The notes: generated by a model not told the origin, from the sequence alone. DNA of 64,000 nt from Choristoneura fumiferana (GCF_025370935.1 NC_133473.1:1441542-1505541); one strand, 5' to 3'. Shown: positions 21,701-34,275, counted from the first letter of the stretch. Numbers and translations: made by a program.

Positions 21701-24700
21701 ATTAGAGGATCGAAGACGCGTTAATAACCTAGAAGGCTAACATAGAATACTTCGTCACCTCATGCGCCTGTAATACACACCGGAGCCAACAGCGCAAGTA
21801 CTGCTTGGGGGCACCATAACAAATAAGTAATTGGTATTATTGCTTTTAGATGTAGAGACGCGTCGCATCGTGGCAGGACGCAACACTTCCATCGCATCCG
21901 TGCCCTGGCAGGTGTCGCTGCGGGAAAAGACCTACCCCATCTGCGGGGGATCCATCGTCACGGATCTGTGGATCCTCACGGCCGCCCACTGCTTGCTCAG
22001 GTAGGTAACTCCTGGCATATTGGGGCAATTTCAGGGTAGGCAGCTGCTAGTTAGTGCCACACCGCGGCCACCTGTTGAAGGCGCTGCCTACCCTGGAATT
22101 GAACCAATGCACGCTCTCCTCCACGCCCGGAGTTTCCTAGTATCCTAATCCTTATTGCTGCTAAAAAAATAAGAAGCTAAAAGAAGTAAACGAAAGCAAA
22201 GATATGTGTAGAAAGGTATCTTTGGCCCTGAAGACGACATAACCCGAAAAAAAGTCATTGCTGATGGTCGTGACCCCCAAGAATCGTTTTCTGGACAATT
22301 GTTTAGCGATTATGGCTTTGTGAACGTTTATAGAGAGAAATAAGTCGTCATAGACATGCCCTGGCAGGTGATACTAAGAGAAAAGACCTATCCGGTCTGC
22401 GGAGGATCACTCTTCACGGACCTGTCCTAGAGACGAACCTGAGAAACCCATAAAAATCACCGACTGGGTTCCATGCGACGTGCATCGGAGCAGTGGCAAG
22501 CGAAAAAGATAAGATGATTTGGAAACATGTGTTTTCGCCAAATTTTCCGTAAAATAAAGACGGGTGGAAGAAAGTGGAGGCTTTTGCCAATTAGTCGGAT
22601 ACCTCGGCTAAAAGCTTTTTCAAAAGAAAGAAATTTCAGCGTTAAAGTGCTGCGAAAATATGACTAAACTAAACCAATTCCTTTACAGCTATGAAACGAG
22701 CTTCAATACAACAAATTACAACCGAAACATCTTGTCTATCCGGCGGCATCCAAACACCGAACAAATAGATCGGGCATCGAATCCCCTTCCTTTACGCCCT
22801 CGCAAATTGTGCACAATTTCAATTTATCCCCAGAAGACGGAATAGTATTTTTTCCCATGCAAAACAGCAGGCCGCTGGGACCAGACGAATAAAGCTACCA
22901 AATGGGGGCATACGTTTTGCTCGCACTGTGTCTCAGTTTACGATTGCTCGAAGAAATTTATCGTCAGCTAGTTGGAAAACGATACGTCGCCGTCCAATAT
23001 CCTTCGTATTAGGACGAACGTGTGTTTCTTCCGATTCTCGTCCGACATGGTGCTATACGATTGCTTGTTACGGGAAATAGAATTCTTATTTTGCTCCACG
23101 GTTTGCTGTGTGACGGCAGTAAGGCAGTATTTACAAGCGTAGCTTTGTTGTTATTTTATCACGTCTAATGGATACGAAACTGTGTTTGCACTTGCTTCTT
23201 GGTATCAATTGAGTTCCTCACTTCAGGAAAAAAACCGGCCAAGATAGAGTTGTGGATAACGCTAATTTTCGAGGCTTAAAGACTCGAGCTCTTAAGACTC
23301 CAGAGTCTTAAAGACTTGACTATACTTATTTGACAATTAAATTAGCTTATTTTATGCGTATGGATGCAAGAAACCGTCTTTGCGGCCTTTGAGTCGTTAA
23401 ACCTCGGTCGAGAGTCTTTAGGGTTCGAGTCTTTAAGCCTCTCTAGGCCAAGAGCGTGTCGTATACACCCAGGACAGGGTTCCGTAGCTGTTACGAAAAA
23501 ATCCTTGCTTACCTTACTCCAAGTAATATTCTTCTAAAAAAATTGTATTTGGCATGTAAAGTTTTTAAAAGACCTATCCAACGATACGTACCCCACACTT
23601 ATAAGGTTAGATGGGAAAAAAATCATTCTCACCCAAATTACAAATGTAATTTGTCACTTAAATTTCAAATGTAATTTGGCACTTCAGCTCGAGCCCGGGC
23701 TTGAACCCACGACTCTCTACTTGAGAGGCCGTAGCTCATACCACTTGGCCCCACGGCTGTTTTTCCTTCAGTGATCTAATTTTCGAAAGCGTTTCGATTC
23801 GAGTGATTCCAAGGATTATCGTTGCTTGGCTAATTGGCTTGAAGGTTGTTTTTTGCTAATTGTTTACGTCTTATTAAATGGTCAAGGTTGAGCAGTTGTC
23901 GGTTCAAGGGCTTTGTTTTTTTAAATTGATAATTGTTTTTATTAACTTAACTAATTAACTCAGTATATTAAGGTTAAGGTTGGGTTACAATATTAAAAGC
24001 AAGTACCTGGGCGACCGAGCTTCGCTGGAGCTAAAATTCGGTAGCAACCGTTTTCCCAGAGATAAGAGCAAGCTAGATCGAGTTTTCATCCCCGAAAATC
24101 AACATACCATATTTCATCGGAATCGTCGGAGCCGTTTCCGTGATTCTGATTAAGTATATATGTCGAAAATACAAACTGAGACATGGATGCACAGAGAAAC
24201 CAGAAAAAGAGACCAGCGCCGTAAAAGTGACAAATTTGGAGTTGAAATAAAAAATACAAAAAGACTCCAAAAAACCAATCATAAGTATATATGCATGAAT
24301 TGCTCGTTATATATTGGCAAAAATGCGAATGCTTAATTCCCAAAATTTTGAATAATTGACCGTGATACTTGTGAAATTTTGAAGCGTGTTTCCTCTTTCC
24401 CTCCTCAGAGCCCGTTCGAGCGACCTGAGCGTCCGGCTGGGCTCCTCGTGGAAGACCTTCGGGGGTGAGATGTACGACGTACGCGAGTGTTTCGTGCATC
24501 CTCGGTACGTCAGCAAGACCAAGGTACATAGCAGTCTATAGTGTGTTACCTCATCCATCATCTCAGCCTATATACTTCCCACTGCTGGGCACAGGCCTCC
24601 TCTCAGAACAAGAGGGCTTGGGCCATAGTTCCCACGCGGGCCCAGTGCGGATTGGGAACTTCGCACGCACCATTGAATCGCTTCGCAGGTTCGTGCAGGT

Positions 24701-27700
24701 TTCCTCACGATGTTTTCCTTCACCGCATAGCTCGTGGTAAATTTCAAATGTAATTCCGCACATGAATTTCGAAAAATTCAGAGGTGCGAGCCGGGGTTTG
24801 AACCCACGACCCTCTGCTTGAGAGGCGATAGGTCAAACCACTAGGCCACCACGGCTTGTTACCTACTTCAATTTAATTATGTCCAACAGAAGTTCATTTC
24901 GAGATTTTCGAGTATATAGATTACTCCGTCCGCGTTGATTTCGTTTATCGCTATCCCGCGGGAACTATGCAATTTTCCGGGATAAAAACTATCCTATGTT
25001 TCCCAGGATTCAAACTATTTTTATACCAAATTTCATCTCAATCGGTTCAGCGGTATAGACGTGATAAGGTAGGAACAAACAAACAGACTTACAAACTTTC
25101 GCATTTGTAATATTAGTGTGATTGGCCTACTAACTATTATTTATTGAATCAGGCGCTACTTTGCGGAGATCCATATCAATGAACTAAAATAATTTCTTTG
25201 CTCACCCGCGACCTTTATGATAGCTAAGTTTATGCAAGATGTGTGTTCATGCAGTTACACACAAATCACACAAACCCATCTTTCACCACCATCACACTAC
25301 ACTGACGCGTTTCGAACTCAACCAGAGCTCATCTGCAGAGCAACAACCGTATATACACCATGCTACCAGATATTAGACTAACATACCACAAGAAACGTTT
25401 TAATTTGTCAATATGTCACTGTAACCCCCCTAAGTACCCACTTATATTTTTATATGAAACAAAACTACCCACAAAATATTAATACATTTTAATCGTCTTA
25501 GGGGATAACGTGTAAAGCGGCTAAATTGTAACGTCGTGCATACAGTGCAACTGACGCAGTGCTGTCAGTCAACTTATTTAACCATTCTATAATTTAACCA
25601 GTTGATAAAATTTATCCGTTGATCGAAAAATCGGCTCTTATAAAACTACCTAGAATTTTTGTTTATTTACTGCTAAGCCGTGTTTTATTAATCCTAACTG
25701 TTATTGCTGAAATTAGACCCAAAGCCGTAGTAAGTAGATACTAAATTTACCTGTTCAATAATGAGCTCAGGTTGAGTTCGAAACGCGTCAGGTAGTGTGG
25801 TGGTGGTGATAGATGGGTTTGTGCGATTTGTGTGTGTTCTTACAGTGCGGAGGTGGAGGAACTGCATGAACACGCATATCTTGCATAAACTTAGCTATCA
25901 TAAGGTCGCGGGTGAGTTTAAAGAAATTCTTTTAGTTCATTGACCTACTATGGTATGGAGACGGCTATTGTATTGTTTTGGTGGTCACTATATTTCTAGC
26001 CCACTCTTTCCCCTCCCTTTTGCCCGGCTCACATATTCCAGTAAAACCGTTCCAGTAGCATGATACTGCGGTGCTCGATCGATCTCGTGTAACTCGCTTG
26101 GATTGTGACCCCGCAATGTATCGCGAAAGGTGTTCGCGGCGCCGATAGCCATCGTGGGGCATCCACTGTGTGGTGACCTGCAGGGCTACTACGAAACTCG
26201 AAGTTCGTGTCGTGCGGTCCCCCTGACACTTATACTATTTAATACGAGAGCGAGAGGGACGGTACGATACGAACTTCGAGTTTCGTAGTAGCCCTGCTGT
26301 GCCTTCCTGTCTTGGTGCATGCGGCAAACGTGGCCTGCCCAGTCCCATTTGAGCCTTGTTGTTTCTTTAGTATATGTAGTTGAATGGTCCAGGTGAACGA
26401 CGTAGGTCTGGTGGAGTTGTACTCCCCGCTGCGGTTCTCCCCGCGCGTGCTGCCGATCCGGATGGTAGCCCGGGACGTGAGGCTGCCGTCTCAGCAGCCC
26501 GCCATCGTGTCCGGGTGGGGAAAGCTGAAGGCAAGTGCTAATGCACACTCATATAGAGTCGAACAAATTGCTTCATGTACCAGGATGGAAACTTTTAATA
26601 ATCAATTGCGAAATGATTTCCTTGACAAAAGTATGGGATGTCAACATGCCATTAGTAACAATTAAATTCCAAAACATCAAAAACCCTACCGACTGCCTTG
26701 AAAATTAAAAGGAAAAAAATACTAAATTGTAGTGGTCTAGAACTCTGTCAAGTAGCTCATTTAAAGTTCAACAGTCGGGACCCATTACCAAGCTGCAGAC
26801 GGTCGGGTTTTTTTATTTTTTTAATTTAATGTTTTATTACTTTTTTGATACTTTTACTTCTTGATATTGATTTGAAAATGGTAGATTTAAAGTATTATAG
26901 CCCATACATACTTAGAATGGGCTAATTATTAGCTTTCATTTGATACCCATATTTTTACAATACAAAATATATTCCTCCGCCATATTTTTTTTCGCATATT
27001 GAAATATTACATACCCTATGTCACTCCGACAGTTATGACAAATCCAATGATACCTCATATGTTAAAATCTGTCTAGCCGTTTAGGCTGTAGCGAGGACCA
27101 AAGAAATGGACATACATACATACATGCATACGCTCGATAAACATAGCCCTCCTTCGGGCAGTCGGGTGAAAAGGTTCCAACCTGGTACCTTCATGAATCA
27201 GGTTGTTCGACTATACAGGTTGCTGTACCTCAAGGGATTGCCTACTTCTTAGCCATTTTTACCGTGCTGGTGCAGGCCTCCTTGAGCTACCTCCACTTAT
27301 CTCTGCTTTGTACTACTGGCATCCAGTTTGTTAATGTGTTGACGTTTCATATCAAAACCAAATATAATTTCACGTATTCTGAAACACATAAATTATGCAA
27401 TTTCAGGAAGGCGGCGCGAGCGCAACGTTCCTGCAGTCGTCCACGATACACACGATCGCGATGAAGCTGTGCAAGCGCTCGGGGCTGGACCGAAAGGCCA
27501 TTGACCCTGCCTCCATGTTCTGCGCTGGCTCCTTCAGCCAGAACTCGCCGGATGCTTGCCAGGTTACTGGTGCCAATATAGCTTTAGTTTTGACACAATA
27601 GTGCAGTAGTACACTGCTGCCATTGACAGGTAGTGAGGAATCCTCATATAAGTAAAGTTACACTTTAAAATAAATGGAATATCTGTCTTGCTCCTCCGCC

Positions 27701-28319
27701 AAGTAGTGAGGCCCAGTCGTGCAAACGTAACTGAACCCACCACCATCACCGACCGTACATTTTCATTTTTTTTTATTCCTCCACCATATTTTTTTCGCAG
27801 ACGCCATTTTGAAATAGTCACTCCGACAGTTATGACAAATCATATGATACCTCATATGTTAAAATCCGTCCAGCCGTTTAGGCTGCAGCGAGGACCAAAG
27901 AAATGGGCATACATATCCACATACATACATACATACCTATATACGCTCGAAAAACACAACCCTCCTTCTCTCCCTATAACCCCCCTCTCTGGCCAGTCGG
28001 TTAAAAACGTTAATCTCACTTAATTGGTTGGTTTTAGCCAGGGTTGGTGCTGCTAACGTTTCCCTATTCACTCTGCATCAATCTTCACCCCTTCCACTAT
28101 GTCGCAATCACAACAATAGACTTAAACCTTTGTTCACAGGGCGACAGTGGCGGCCCGATAGTCCGGGAAGGCGTCCTCATAGGCGTTGTGTCTTGGGGCC
28201 TAGGCTGCGCACGCGGCAACTTCCCCGGCGTGTACACGCGGCTGGCCTACCCCGTGATCTGGGACTGGGTCATGGGTCATATTACCAGGACTGACAAGTC
28301 GGACAAGGCCTCGCTGTAG
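18716..28319 (+). CDS. Secreted trypsin-like serine protease (326 aa, seven exons)
   Basis: Exons: 18716-18926, 19717-19746, 21850-22000, 24409-24523, 26393-26530, 27407-27562, 28140-28319 (981 nt, all phases agree). A signal peptide (residues 1-18 or so) and propeptide end at R86|IVAG. The S1 family triad is H127 (TAAHC), D172 (NDVGLVEL) and S270 (GDSGGP). D264 equals chymotrypsin position 189, and SWG plus PGVYTR keep the pocket glycines, so cleavage after Arg/Lys is expected. Oddities: exon 2 is only 30 nt; intron 5 starts AAG|GCAAGT, a GC-AG intron; a SINE sits 18 bp after the exon 4 donor; and a decayed copy of part of exon 3 lies at 22355-22429. Exons 1-2 are the least certain because the propeptide is not conserved. 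The enzyme is presumably secreted; tissue cannot be told. Confidence 0.87.
18960..19340. mobile_element. GC-rich foldback-like insert in trypsin intron 1
   Basis: An unusually GC-rich patch for this region. GTGCTTTTCTCAAACATTAC (about 19082) pairs with the complement of ATGTCATGTTTGAGAAAAAC near 19330, giving inverted ends. Adjacent GAGGCCGGCAACC and GCCGGCC segments repeat. The boundaries are approximate. Confidence 0.5.
19931..20067. mobile_element. GTACAATCACCAGCA palindromic MITE
   Basis: Inverted ends GTACAATCACCAGCA...TGCTGGTGACTGTAC, with inner arms TGTCTGACACA...GCACGCTCCGCTGTGGC. Relatives: 48435-48567 and 53371-53499. Confidence 0.8.
20719..20930 (+). pseudogene. 5'-truncated LINE tail in trypsin intron 2
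   Basis: Starts GGCCGATGGGGTCAGAAGGT and reads through RSQW/GRPP-type tail sequence to GGCTGAAATGATGATGATGA. About 210 bp. It begins at nearly the same point of the parent element as the copies at 55460, 57281 and 57965. Confidence 0.75.
21196..21525 (+). mobile_element. tRNA-like SINE (family 1), copy 2, perfect 11-bp duplication
   Basis: The body (21207-21514) runs from GCCGTGGTGGCC through GGGTTCAAACCC to ATATAGGCTGGGATG. GATACATAAGT flanks both sides, at 21196-21206 and 21515-21525. It lies in intron 2 of the trypsin-like gene. Confidence 0.88.
21620..21832 (-). mobile_element. Old SINE (family 3) copy
   Basis: CATCGGATGGTAAGCGAGCA, ...GCACCACC and CTTGGGGGC-type segments resemble 49612-49840 and 50402-50672, but with many changes. 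It ends about 20 bp before exon 3. Confidence 0.45.
22355..22429 (+). pseudogene. Fossil duplicate of trypsin exon 3
   Basis: Reads PWQVILREKTYPVCGG, then SLFTDLS and a stop. This parallels PWQVSLREKTYPICGG...TDLW of exon 3 (21850-22000). It stops before the His motif, so it could not supply a catalytic exon. It lies about 355 bp downstream of exon 3 in the same orientation and most likely arose by local tandem duplication. Confidence 0.8.
22430..24000. other. Trypsin intron 3, mostly unremarkable
   Basis: About 23230-23480 holds a GGCCGG-tail type dispersed repeat, and 23640-23760 a truncated SINE family 1 head (CCCGGGCTTGAACCCACGAC...CCACGGC). Nothing else supported. Confidence 0.45.
24001..24190 (-). 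repeat. Dispersed repeat ending in a GAGCTTCGCTC hairpin
   Basis: GTACCTGGGCGACCGAGCTT...AGCAAGCTAGATCGA recurs at about 47065-47170 and 59108-59270, with end fragments at 35370-35400 and 35640-35690. The hairpin near one end recalls Helitron ends, but CTRR is absent, so the class is open. Confidence 0.5.
24542..24864 (-). mobile_element. tRNA-like SINE (family 1), copy 3, next to a splice donor
   Basis: TGTTACCT at 24542-24549 and 24857-24864 is an 8-bp target duplication. The body is nearly identical to 12447-12754. The insertion begins 18 bp after the last base of trypsin exon 4. Confidence 0.85.
24900..25122 (-). mobile_element. Helitron-like element, CTAG end lost
   Basis: Matches the Helitron-like family (ATCCCGCGGGAACTATGCAA...TTTCGCATTTGTAATATTAG) but the CTAG end is decayed. 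In trypsin intron 4. Confidence 0.6.
25140..25375 (-). mobile_element. SINE-like family 2, reverse copy
   Basis: Contains TTTCGAACTCAACCAGAGCT and TTGAATCAGGCGCTACTTTG, the complement of the 1664-1915 element. It forms an inverted pair with the forward copy at 25755-25945. Confidence 0.6.
25755..25945 (+). mobile_element. SINE-like family 2, forward copy (3' truncated)
   Basis: GAGTTCGAAACGCGTCAG, GTGGAGGAACTGCATGAACA and AAGGTCGCGGGTGAG match 1664-1915. It stops before the AATAA tail. Confidence 0.6.
26181..26296. mobile_element. Palindromic MITE (CTACTACGAAACTCG family), copy 2
   Basis: CAGGGCTACTACGAAACTCG is mirrored by CGAGTTTCGTAGTAGCCCTG. Its loop runs in the opposite sense to the loop of 11002-11107. 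It ends about 97 bp before trypsin exon 5. Confidence 0.85.
26690..27180 (+). repeat. Dispersed repeat in trypsin intron 5
   Basis: CACTCCGACAGTTATGACAA...AGCGAGGACCAAAGAAATGG...ATACATACATACATGCATAC ends CGGGCAGTCGGGTG. A same-orientation copy at about 27785-28010 lies in intron 6, so exon 6 is bracketed by direct repeats. A relative lies in the intron of the eight-domain Kazal gene (about 15840-16140). Confidence 0.6.
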
Positions 28320-28409
28320 CTCTAGAGATATCGGTTGTGTATGACCGGCAGGCTCAATTGAAATTAGTTTACGAAGATGCTGGACTTCAAGGTCAATACA
28401 ATTCAATAC

Positions 28410-28415
28410 AATAAA
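28410..28415 (+). terminator. AATAAA polyadenylation signal of the trypsin-like gene
   Basis: AATAAA lies 91 nt after the stop codon and just before a TIR element that starts at about 28422. Confidence 0.6.
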
Positions 28416-28421
28416 TTCATC

Positions 28422-28727
28422 ATACCGAGTGTGGCCTGTAATATGAGCAAATAATTAAAACATAGATCGTACCTACTCGTCAAACTAAACAACATTAGTT
28501 CAGCGACTTTTAAAAATAATCGAGCCTTTAGATTTTCCGTTTTTAATACAAATTAAATCAACCATTTTGCTTTACATTGCTTCTTCGAATAAACTTAATT
28601 AAAGTGTAATAAAAATTCAATAAAAAACTATTTCATTATTTTTAAAAGTCGCTGAACTAATGTTGTTCATTTTGAGGAGTATGATCTATGTTTGATTATT
28701 TGCTCATATTACAGGCCACACCCGATA
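28422..28727. mobile_element. TIR element with about 95-bp inverted ends
   Basis: CGAGTGTGGCCTGTAATATG at the left mirrors CATATTACAGGCCACACCCG at the right. The arms continue inwards through AACATTAGTTCAGCGACTTT. No coding capacity. Confidence 0.75.
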
Positions 28728-31700
28728 TAATATGTAAACATAAAATATATTTGTAACTTTGGCCGCATTGAATTCTTTATAGTTGAGTGTACATAAAAAC
28801 AGTTGACTTTTCCTGTTCTAACCATGGCCTCCATATTAGCGCTGTTCACAAATCCATTCAAAAAATCCATTTCATAAGTTTTGTTTTGTAATTTAAGTTC
28901 ATGATTGAAAAGTTTAATAAATTAAAATGAAAATATTTTTATACCTAACAATACTTACTATAGTTTTTCCTAATAAAATAAAAACAACAAGATAAACTTT
29001 ATTTTGATTTATTCAAATAAACATTAACCGACACAGATATCCAACGTAGGTCCAGTCACAATCTGATATTTCTTAGCGGCCAAGGTAATTAATAATATCG
29101 ATACATGAACTCTAATACCTTAATAATAAAGTGCATGTGCCGATATTTTTACCACCTTGGCCGTTCCGAAATATCTAATGGTGACTGTACCTTGTGAGCA
29201 TTATTTTTATCGACCCTACGACAATAACCCTTATCTAAACTCCAACGATCGATTTTTTTTTTAATTCCAGCCTCGTAAGTTTTTCGAATTTTCAACGACA
29301 GTAAATAAAAATATGTTCGAGTTATGATAATATGAGTATTTCTCAAAAAGTTGTCCCGTCATGAAATTGACAAGAAATCAGTTTTGTCAAGAAATTATTA
29401 ACCCTAAGGACGAGATCATAACACTATCATATCATAACATAAACTACATAAAACATCAAAAATTACTTGACGTCAGGAAAACTTCACGAAATCTTGTGAC
29501 GAAGAAATCGTAATTTTGTAACTACATCAAAACTTTCTATTGGATCCAACAACAAATATTATCTGCCTTTTTATCACTTTAACCACAAGGTTTTGTATAT
29601 ATTTAAAAACAATATTACTTATTTTTGTGGTGAAATAGCGTTAGGAATTTTTTTTATTGAATAAATGGTCAACTGAAAAATTGCAAAATGGACAACTTTT
29701 TGAGAAATAGTCATATTCATAATTATGGTTCTTAACTCATTACTTCATTATGTACAATTGCGTTCTGCTATTTTTTTTACCGATAAAATCATTTTTTTTA
29801 TAACAGAAAACAACGAGGTGAACACCCAAACGAAACCCTCGAACGAAATGGCAATACGGGGAGTCCCTGGCCATGGCTTTAAATCCAAGGTTACTCACAT
29901 AACTGAGTTACTTTTGTTCTACAATTTTTTAAAAATATGATCACTGTTCATTTTTTTTCATACAAGTTAAATGTAATTTTCATTATATGCTATACAATAC
30001 AAAATTGACAGCACATTGATAAATGTTTATCTATAAGATGTGAAATAAATATCAAAAATTATTTAAACGAATTCTGTTCATTTCACACTGGAAACGCCGC
30101 GCCGCTGTTCGCGCATAGTCGTGCCCAAGTCGTTTAAGTACAAATAGCAAGTAGGCCAAACATCATTATTCAACTTAAAATAACAAGAAATAGTTTAAAA
30201 CTGCATGACAGTTCCATCACAAAAACCTGGATGCCACTCTTGGAACAAGTCCATTTTCTAGTTCTAGTGCCTGCTTCCAGCTCCATACTCAGATCAGCTC
30301 AATGGTACCACTACCACCATAATATTGTTGTATTGTCATCCAATTATTTGCCAAATGAACGGGATGCCAGCCACCTTGCCATTAAATATAGTTGCACAAT
30401 AGATTCCACACCAATAACTGGTCTACCAATATTTAAACAAGTTCCTATCAAATGAATATGTCGCTAAAGTCGAACTTTCAAGTTGACAGACACGTCTATT
30501 GGCATTATTGTTTTATGACATGCAAACGATTATCAACTTTACAGTGGTAGACCATATATTTGGCTGATGGTACATACTCCCCAAATTCAAACGAGACACA
30601 AGAAAACGAAATTTATTTTTATTTGCTTGCTTTCCTTCCAGATAACTCCAATCAAAGTCTTAAGCTTTTATAAGATATACAAATGCTAGAAGTATAATCC
30701 TGTAGATTCTGGTAAATGCTTTACATTTCATTATTATATTCACTACTTACACTTTATTACCCAGCATCATCAGGAAGTCATGAGATTCATCAATAGATGA
30801 CGTTAGTAGCCATAAGGCTAAGTTCAGATGAACGCAGGGTTTGAGATTGTAACAAATCTACGCTGTTGTTTACATGATGGTCACTCGCAGTCATGTCAAC
30901 AACAGCACTGATTTCTTACAATCTTAAACCGCGCGTCGAGCCAACCGCGCGTCACCGCGCGTTCATTTGAACTTAGTCTAATAGAAAATAAATCGAATTT
31001 TGAAGATAGAGAAGTATCAAAATGTAATAAAAACTAGTTATAGAACTAAGATTTATCTTCGCATTTTGTGACCATACATGCAAGAACGCTGCATCTGTGT
31101 GGCTCAATCATTCGTTTCTAGCTAAAACCTATCCACCTGTAACGTTTTTTTTTCTTTCAGGCTTGAAAACACCGAGCACCTCCTTTGGCTTTTCTTGTTC
31201 TGTCGTCAGCGGCGGCCTTAGGGGGTGGCGAACACGGCAACAACCCAAGCAAATTTAAAAATATATAGATTTTTTAACTATATTTTCACATCACATACTT
31301 TTCACGAAGGACAAAGAGCCTCGCAATGGGTAAGGCCGCCGCTGTGTGTCATTGTCTTGTTTTGTTTGTTAAGCTTTGAGAATTAACGCGTACAGTGTTC
31401 CAAACGCGTTAGAGACGAGTGTAGTATTAGCAACAGTTGTGTAAACTTTACATTTTAATTGAAATTAGTAGATGAGTTTTGTGATAAGTATCACACATAA
31501 GTAGTTTTTGTATCTATCTTCTGGTTGTGGAGTAGCAAGTTTTTCTTTAGTTTAAGGTTGCGGGATATTGTCATCCGTGACATAACGACTTATTTACTCA
31601 TCCGTTCTGTGTAACATACTAGCTCTATCTATTATTCCAATTAGCTAGCTCGCTCTATGACACACTAGCTCCATCTATTGATACAATTTCTTTGCAATAA

Positions 31701-34275
31701 CTGACTTCCTTTGATTTCGTCACAGATTATAAAATATCTTTGTAGACATACACATTTATTCACCTACACACTGTATATTAAAACAGATTCCATAACCGAA
31801 ATTATGGAGGTGCAATAAAAAAGTAATTAGATAACGTTTAAATTAAAGTATAAGTACAAATATTTAAATTTATTTAGATGCCGTTAATATATAATCGCAA
31901 CTTGAGGTTATAAAACATTGTTTACGCATTTAAGCCACTATAATAAAATTCTGAAATAATTTTAACATACTACATAATTATAACATTTTGTTTTATCTTC
32001 TTATTATGTCGAACCATAATGAAATTGCCCTAATGTATCATTTATGATACTCATAGCTGAGATGGTAGAAATAACTTACCCAGATATTTACCTAAACAAA
32101 ACAAATATAGAAACCCTGTGAGCTTAATTTTACTATTTATAGCCTAATTTTCACTGTTTTATCACTTAATACAAGAGTATATTTACACATTATAGTTTAA
32201 TCCACAATAAATTTGTAATTAAAAGTAATGTATGATAAATTATAATACAAAGCTAATAATAATACATTGTCTTACAAGAATACCCGGTCTCAGATTTTAG
32301 ATTACTTTCTGTACCAAAATAGGATCTTCCTTCAATGACTTTTTATTTTTATTCGACCATAAGTTTTATCTCGTACCTATCGATTCTTCCAAAGAACCAA
32401 TAAACCCAAATAGGTATTTTGTAACACTATGTAATATTAGTCTTACTGTACTTACAAGTTTTGTCACATTTTGTGATATTGATCAAAAAAAGTCAAAGAA
32501 TCTCCGTAAAATTTAACAAAAAATGTAAATGTCATTCCTTTATAACATCATCCTAACTATTAACGTTTCCAACATGGCACATTTTACGCATGAATAATTA
32601 TGTTTAAACATTATTGTATAAACGATATGTACAAAATCAAATACAATTTGACAACAATTGACTTGAAAAACATGTATTTGCATTTTTGCCTACTTACGTA
32701 TTTATTTATGTACGTGCTCTATAACCAGGGAGCAGATGGATTAGCATTAGCGTTCGCATTAATATGGACCTGATTCAAAAAATAATTACGCAAATAATCA
32801 ATCAATCAATTATTTTCTCACGTGAGATTTCATGTCGACTCCTAGTAAATAAATCACAAAAAGATTACTTTTTAATTTCAATTTATTAAAGAAAATTAAC
32901 TATAATTTTGCCAAATTTTCTGTGGTCAATCTATTCCCATTCAAACGACACGAACTGCTACTTTTATTAACATTCTACTAAGGCAATGGGAATTCAAATT
33001 CAATTTCAAGAAATTATTAATTAAATTAAATTAATTAATAAGGTAGAGGCGATTTAGCGACCACTTGCGTTGAGTTGGAAACTGCACCTTATTGATTTCA
33101 TAATACGTCACAATTTCCATTGTAATTATTGAAAATACGATTCTTTGTCAGGTATGTATTCGATAGCTGCTTTTGATTCTGCGGTAGTATGCTCCAATAA
33201 ATGGGGCCTTATTAAGGGTTCATTAATCTATCGACTATTTTTGGAGTCATGTCCACAATATTGCGAACAATAATGTTAACCATTCGATCCCTGTCTATAA
33301 CTCATATAGACAACATGGTGCGCAACATTGAAACTTAAATAACGTACATGAACTAGATGGCGCTTATATCAATTGTTCAATAACAACCGTTAAACTTCAC
33401 AAGTCCTACAATATTTTCACCGGAAAATAACGTTACTTCTATGCGTGGAGACCAAAGGGCCAGACCAATTATCAAATATATTATTATTATGCTATTTATT
33501 GTTTTTCATTTTATTTTTACCCAACTAAACAGTGACTTTAAAAAAATAGTCTACCGGTAGTACTCTACATAGTGGTTATATTTTCTTTGGTACTCTATAG
33601 GTTAGGTTAGGTGCGTTTTATAACAATTCTAAACAATTAATGGATTAAAAGAAAAAGAGTTATGACAAACAATACGTTATGTCAAATATTACATTATGAC
33701 TATCAACAATTATACGAGCCGATATGGAATGTACCCCTCGGACCATCACCGGAAAAACCAGGTGCGCAAATCCTTCAGTGAAAATTCTGGACATTAAGTT
33801 TTCTTGTGAACTGTTTCAAAGACTTCATTTTCCAAAAACCATGTTATGCTTACCCCAATATACGGAGTTTACCTAATTATAGTGCATATTGCGACTCTGG
33901 CCTAAGCAGATGCAGTATAGCCAACTACATTGCGATTCTAGTCATAACTTAGGCAGAAACTAGAGATTTCACATCTGACGGAAACTCACTCCAGCTTATG
34001 CGTAATTTGATAATTGGTCTGACCACGCACGGATTTAGACAACGCATCATCACCACATTAAACAATATTAATATGCTTAAATTAAAAAGCGAAAGATAAA
34101 TACAGTCAACAACCAGAAAACCACGAATTCAACCATCAGCAAACGAAACAAAATCTCGAAATATCACGGATGGAACTGAAAAGCAGAGAACCTGTTTAGT
34201 CCAAGGGCTTTACGCAGCCAAGTACGCGACGACACACATTATAAGGCCGGGGCTGGATCTCCGGCCTGCTGAGGC
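28728..34275. other. AT-rich intergenic DNA with scattered MITEs
   Basis: No gene seen. Palindromic elements: 29048-29191 (CAGTCACAATCTGATATTTC...GAAATATC...GTGACTGTAC), 30824-30979 (GGCTAAGTTCAGATGAACGC and inverse) and 31208-31343 (AGCGGCGGCCTTA...TAAGGCCGCCGCT). About 33598-33720 is a repeat starting TAGGTTAGGTTAGG, shared with about 39015-39125. The remainder (31344-33597) is very AT-rich and unremarkable. Confidence 0.55.

Noticed and set aside
31160..31350. A possible structured RNA gene around GGCGGCCTTAGGGGG
   Set aside because: The pairing is explained by a simple MITE with AGCGGCGGCCTTA inverted ends.
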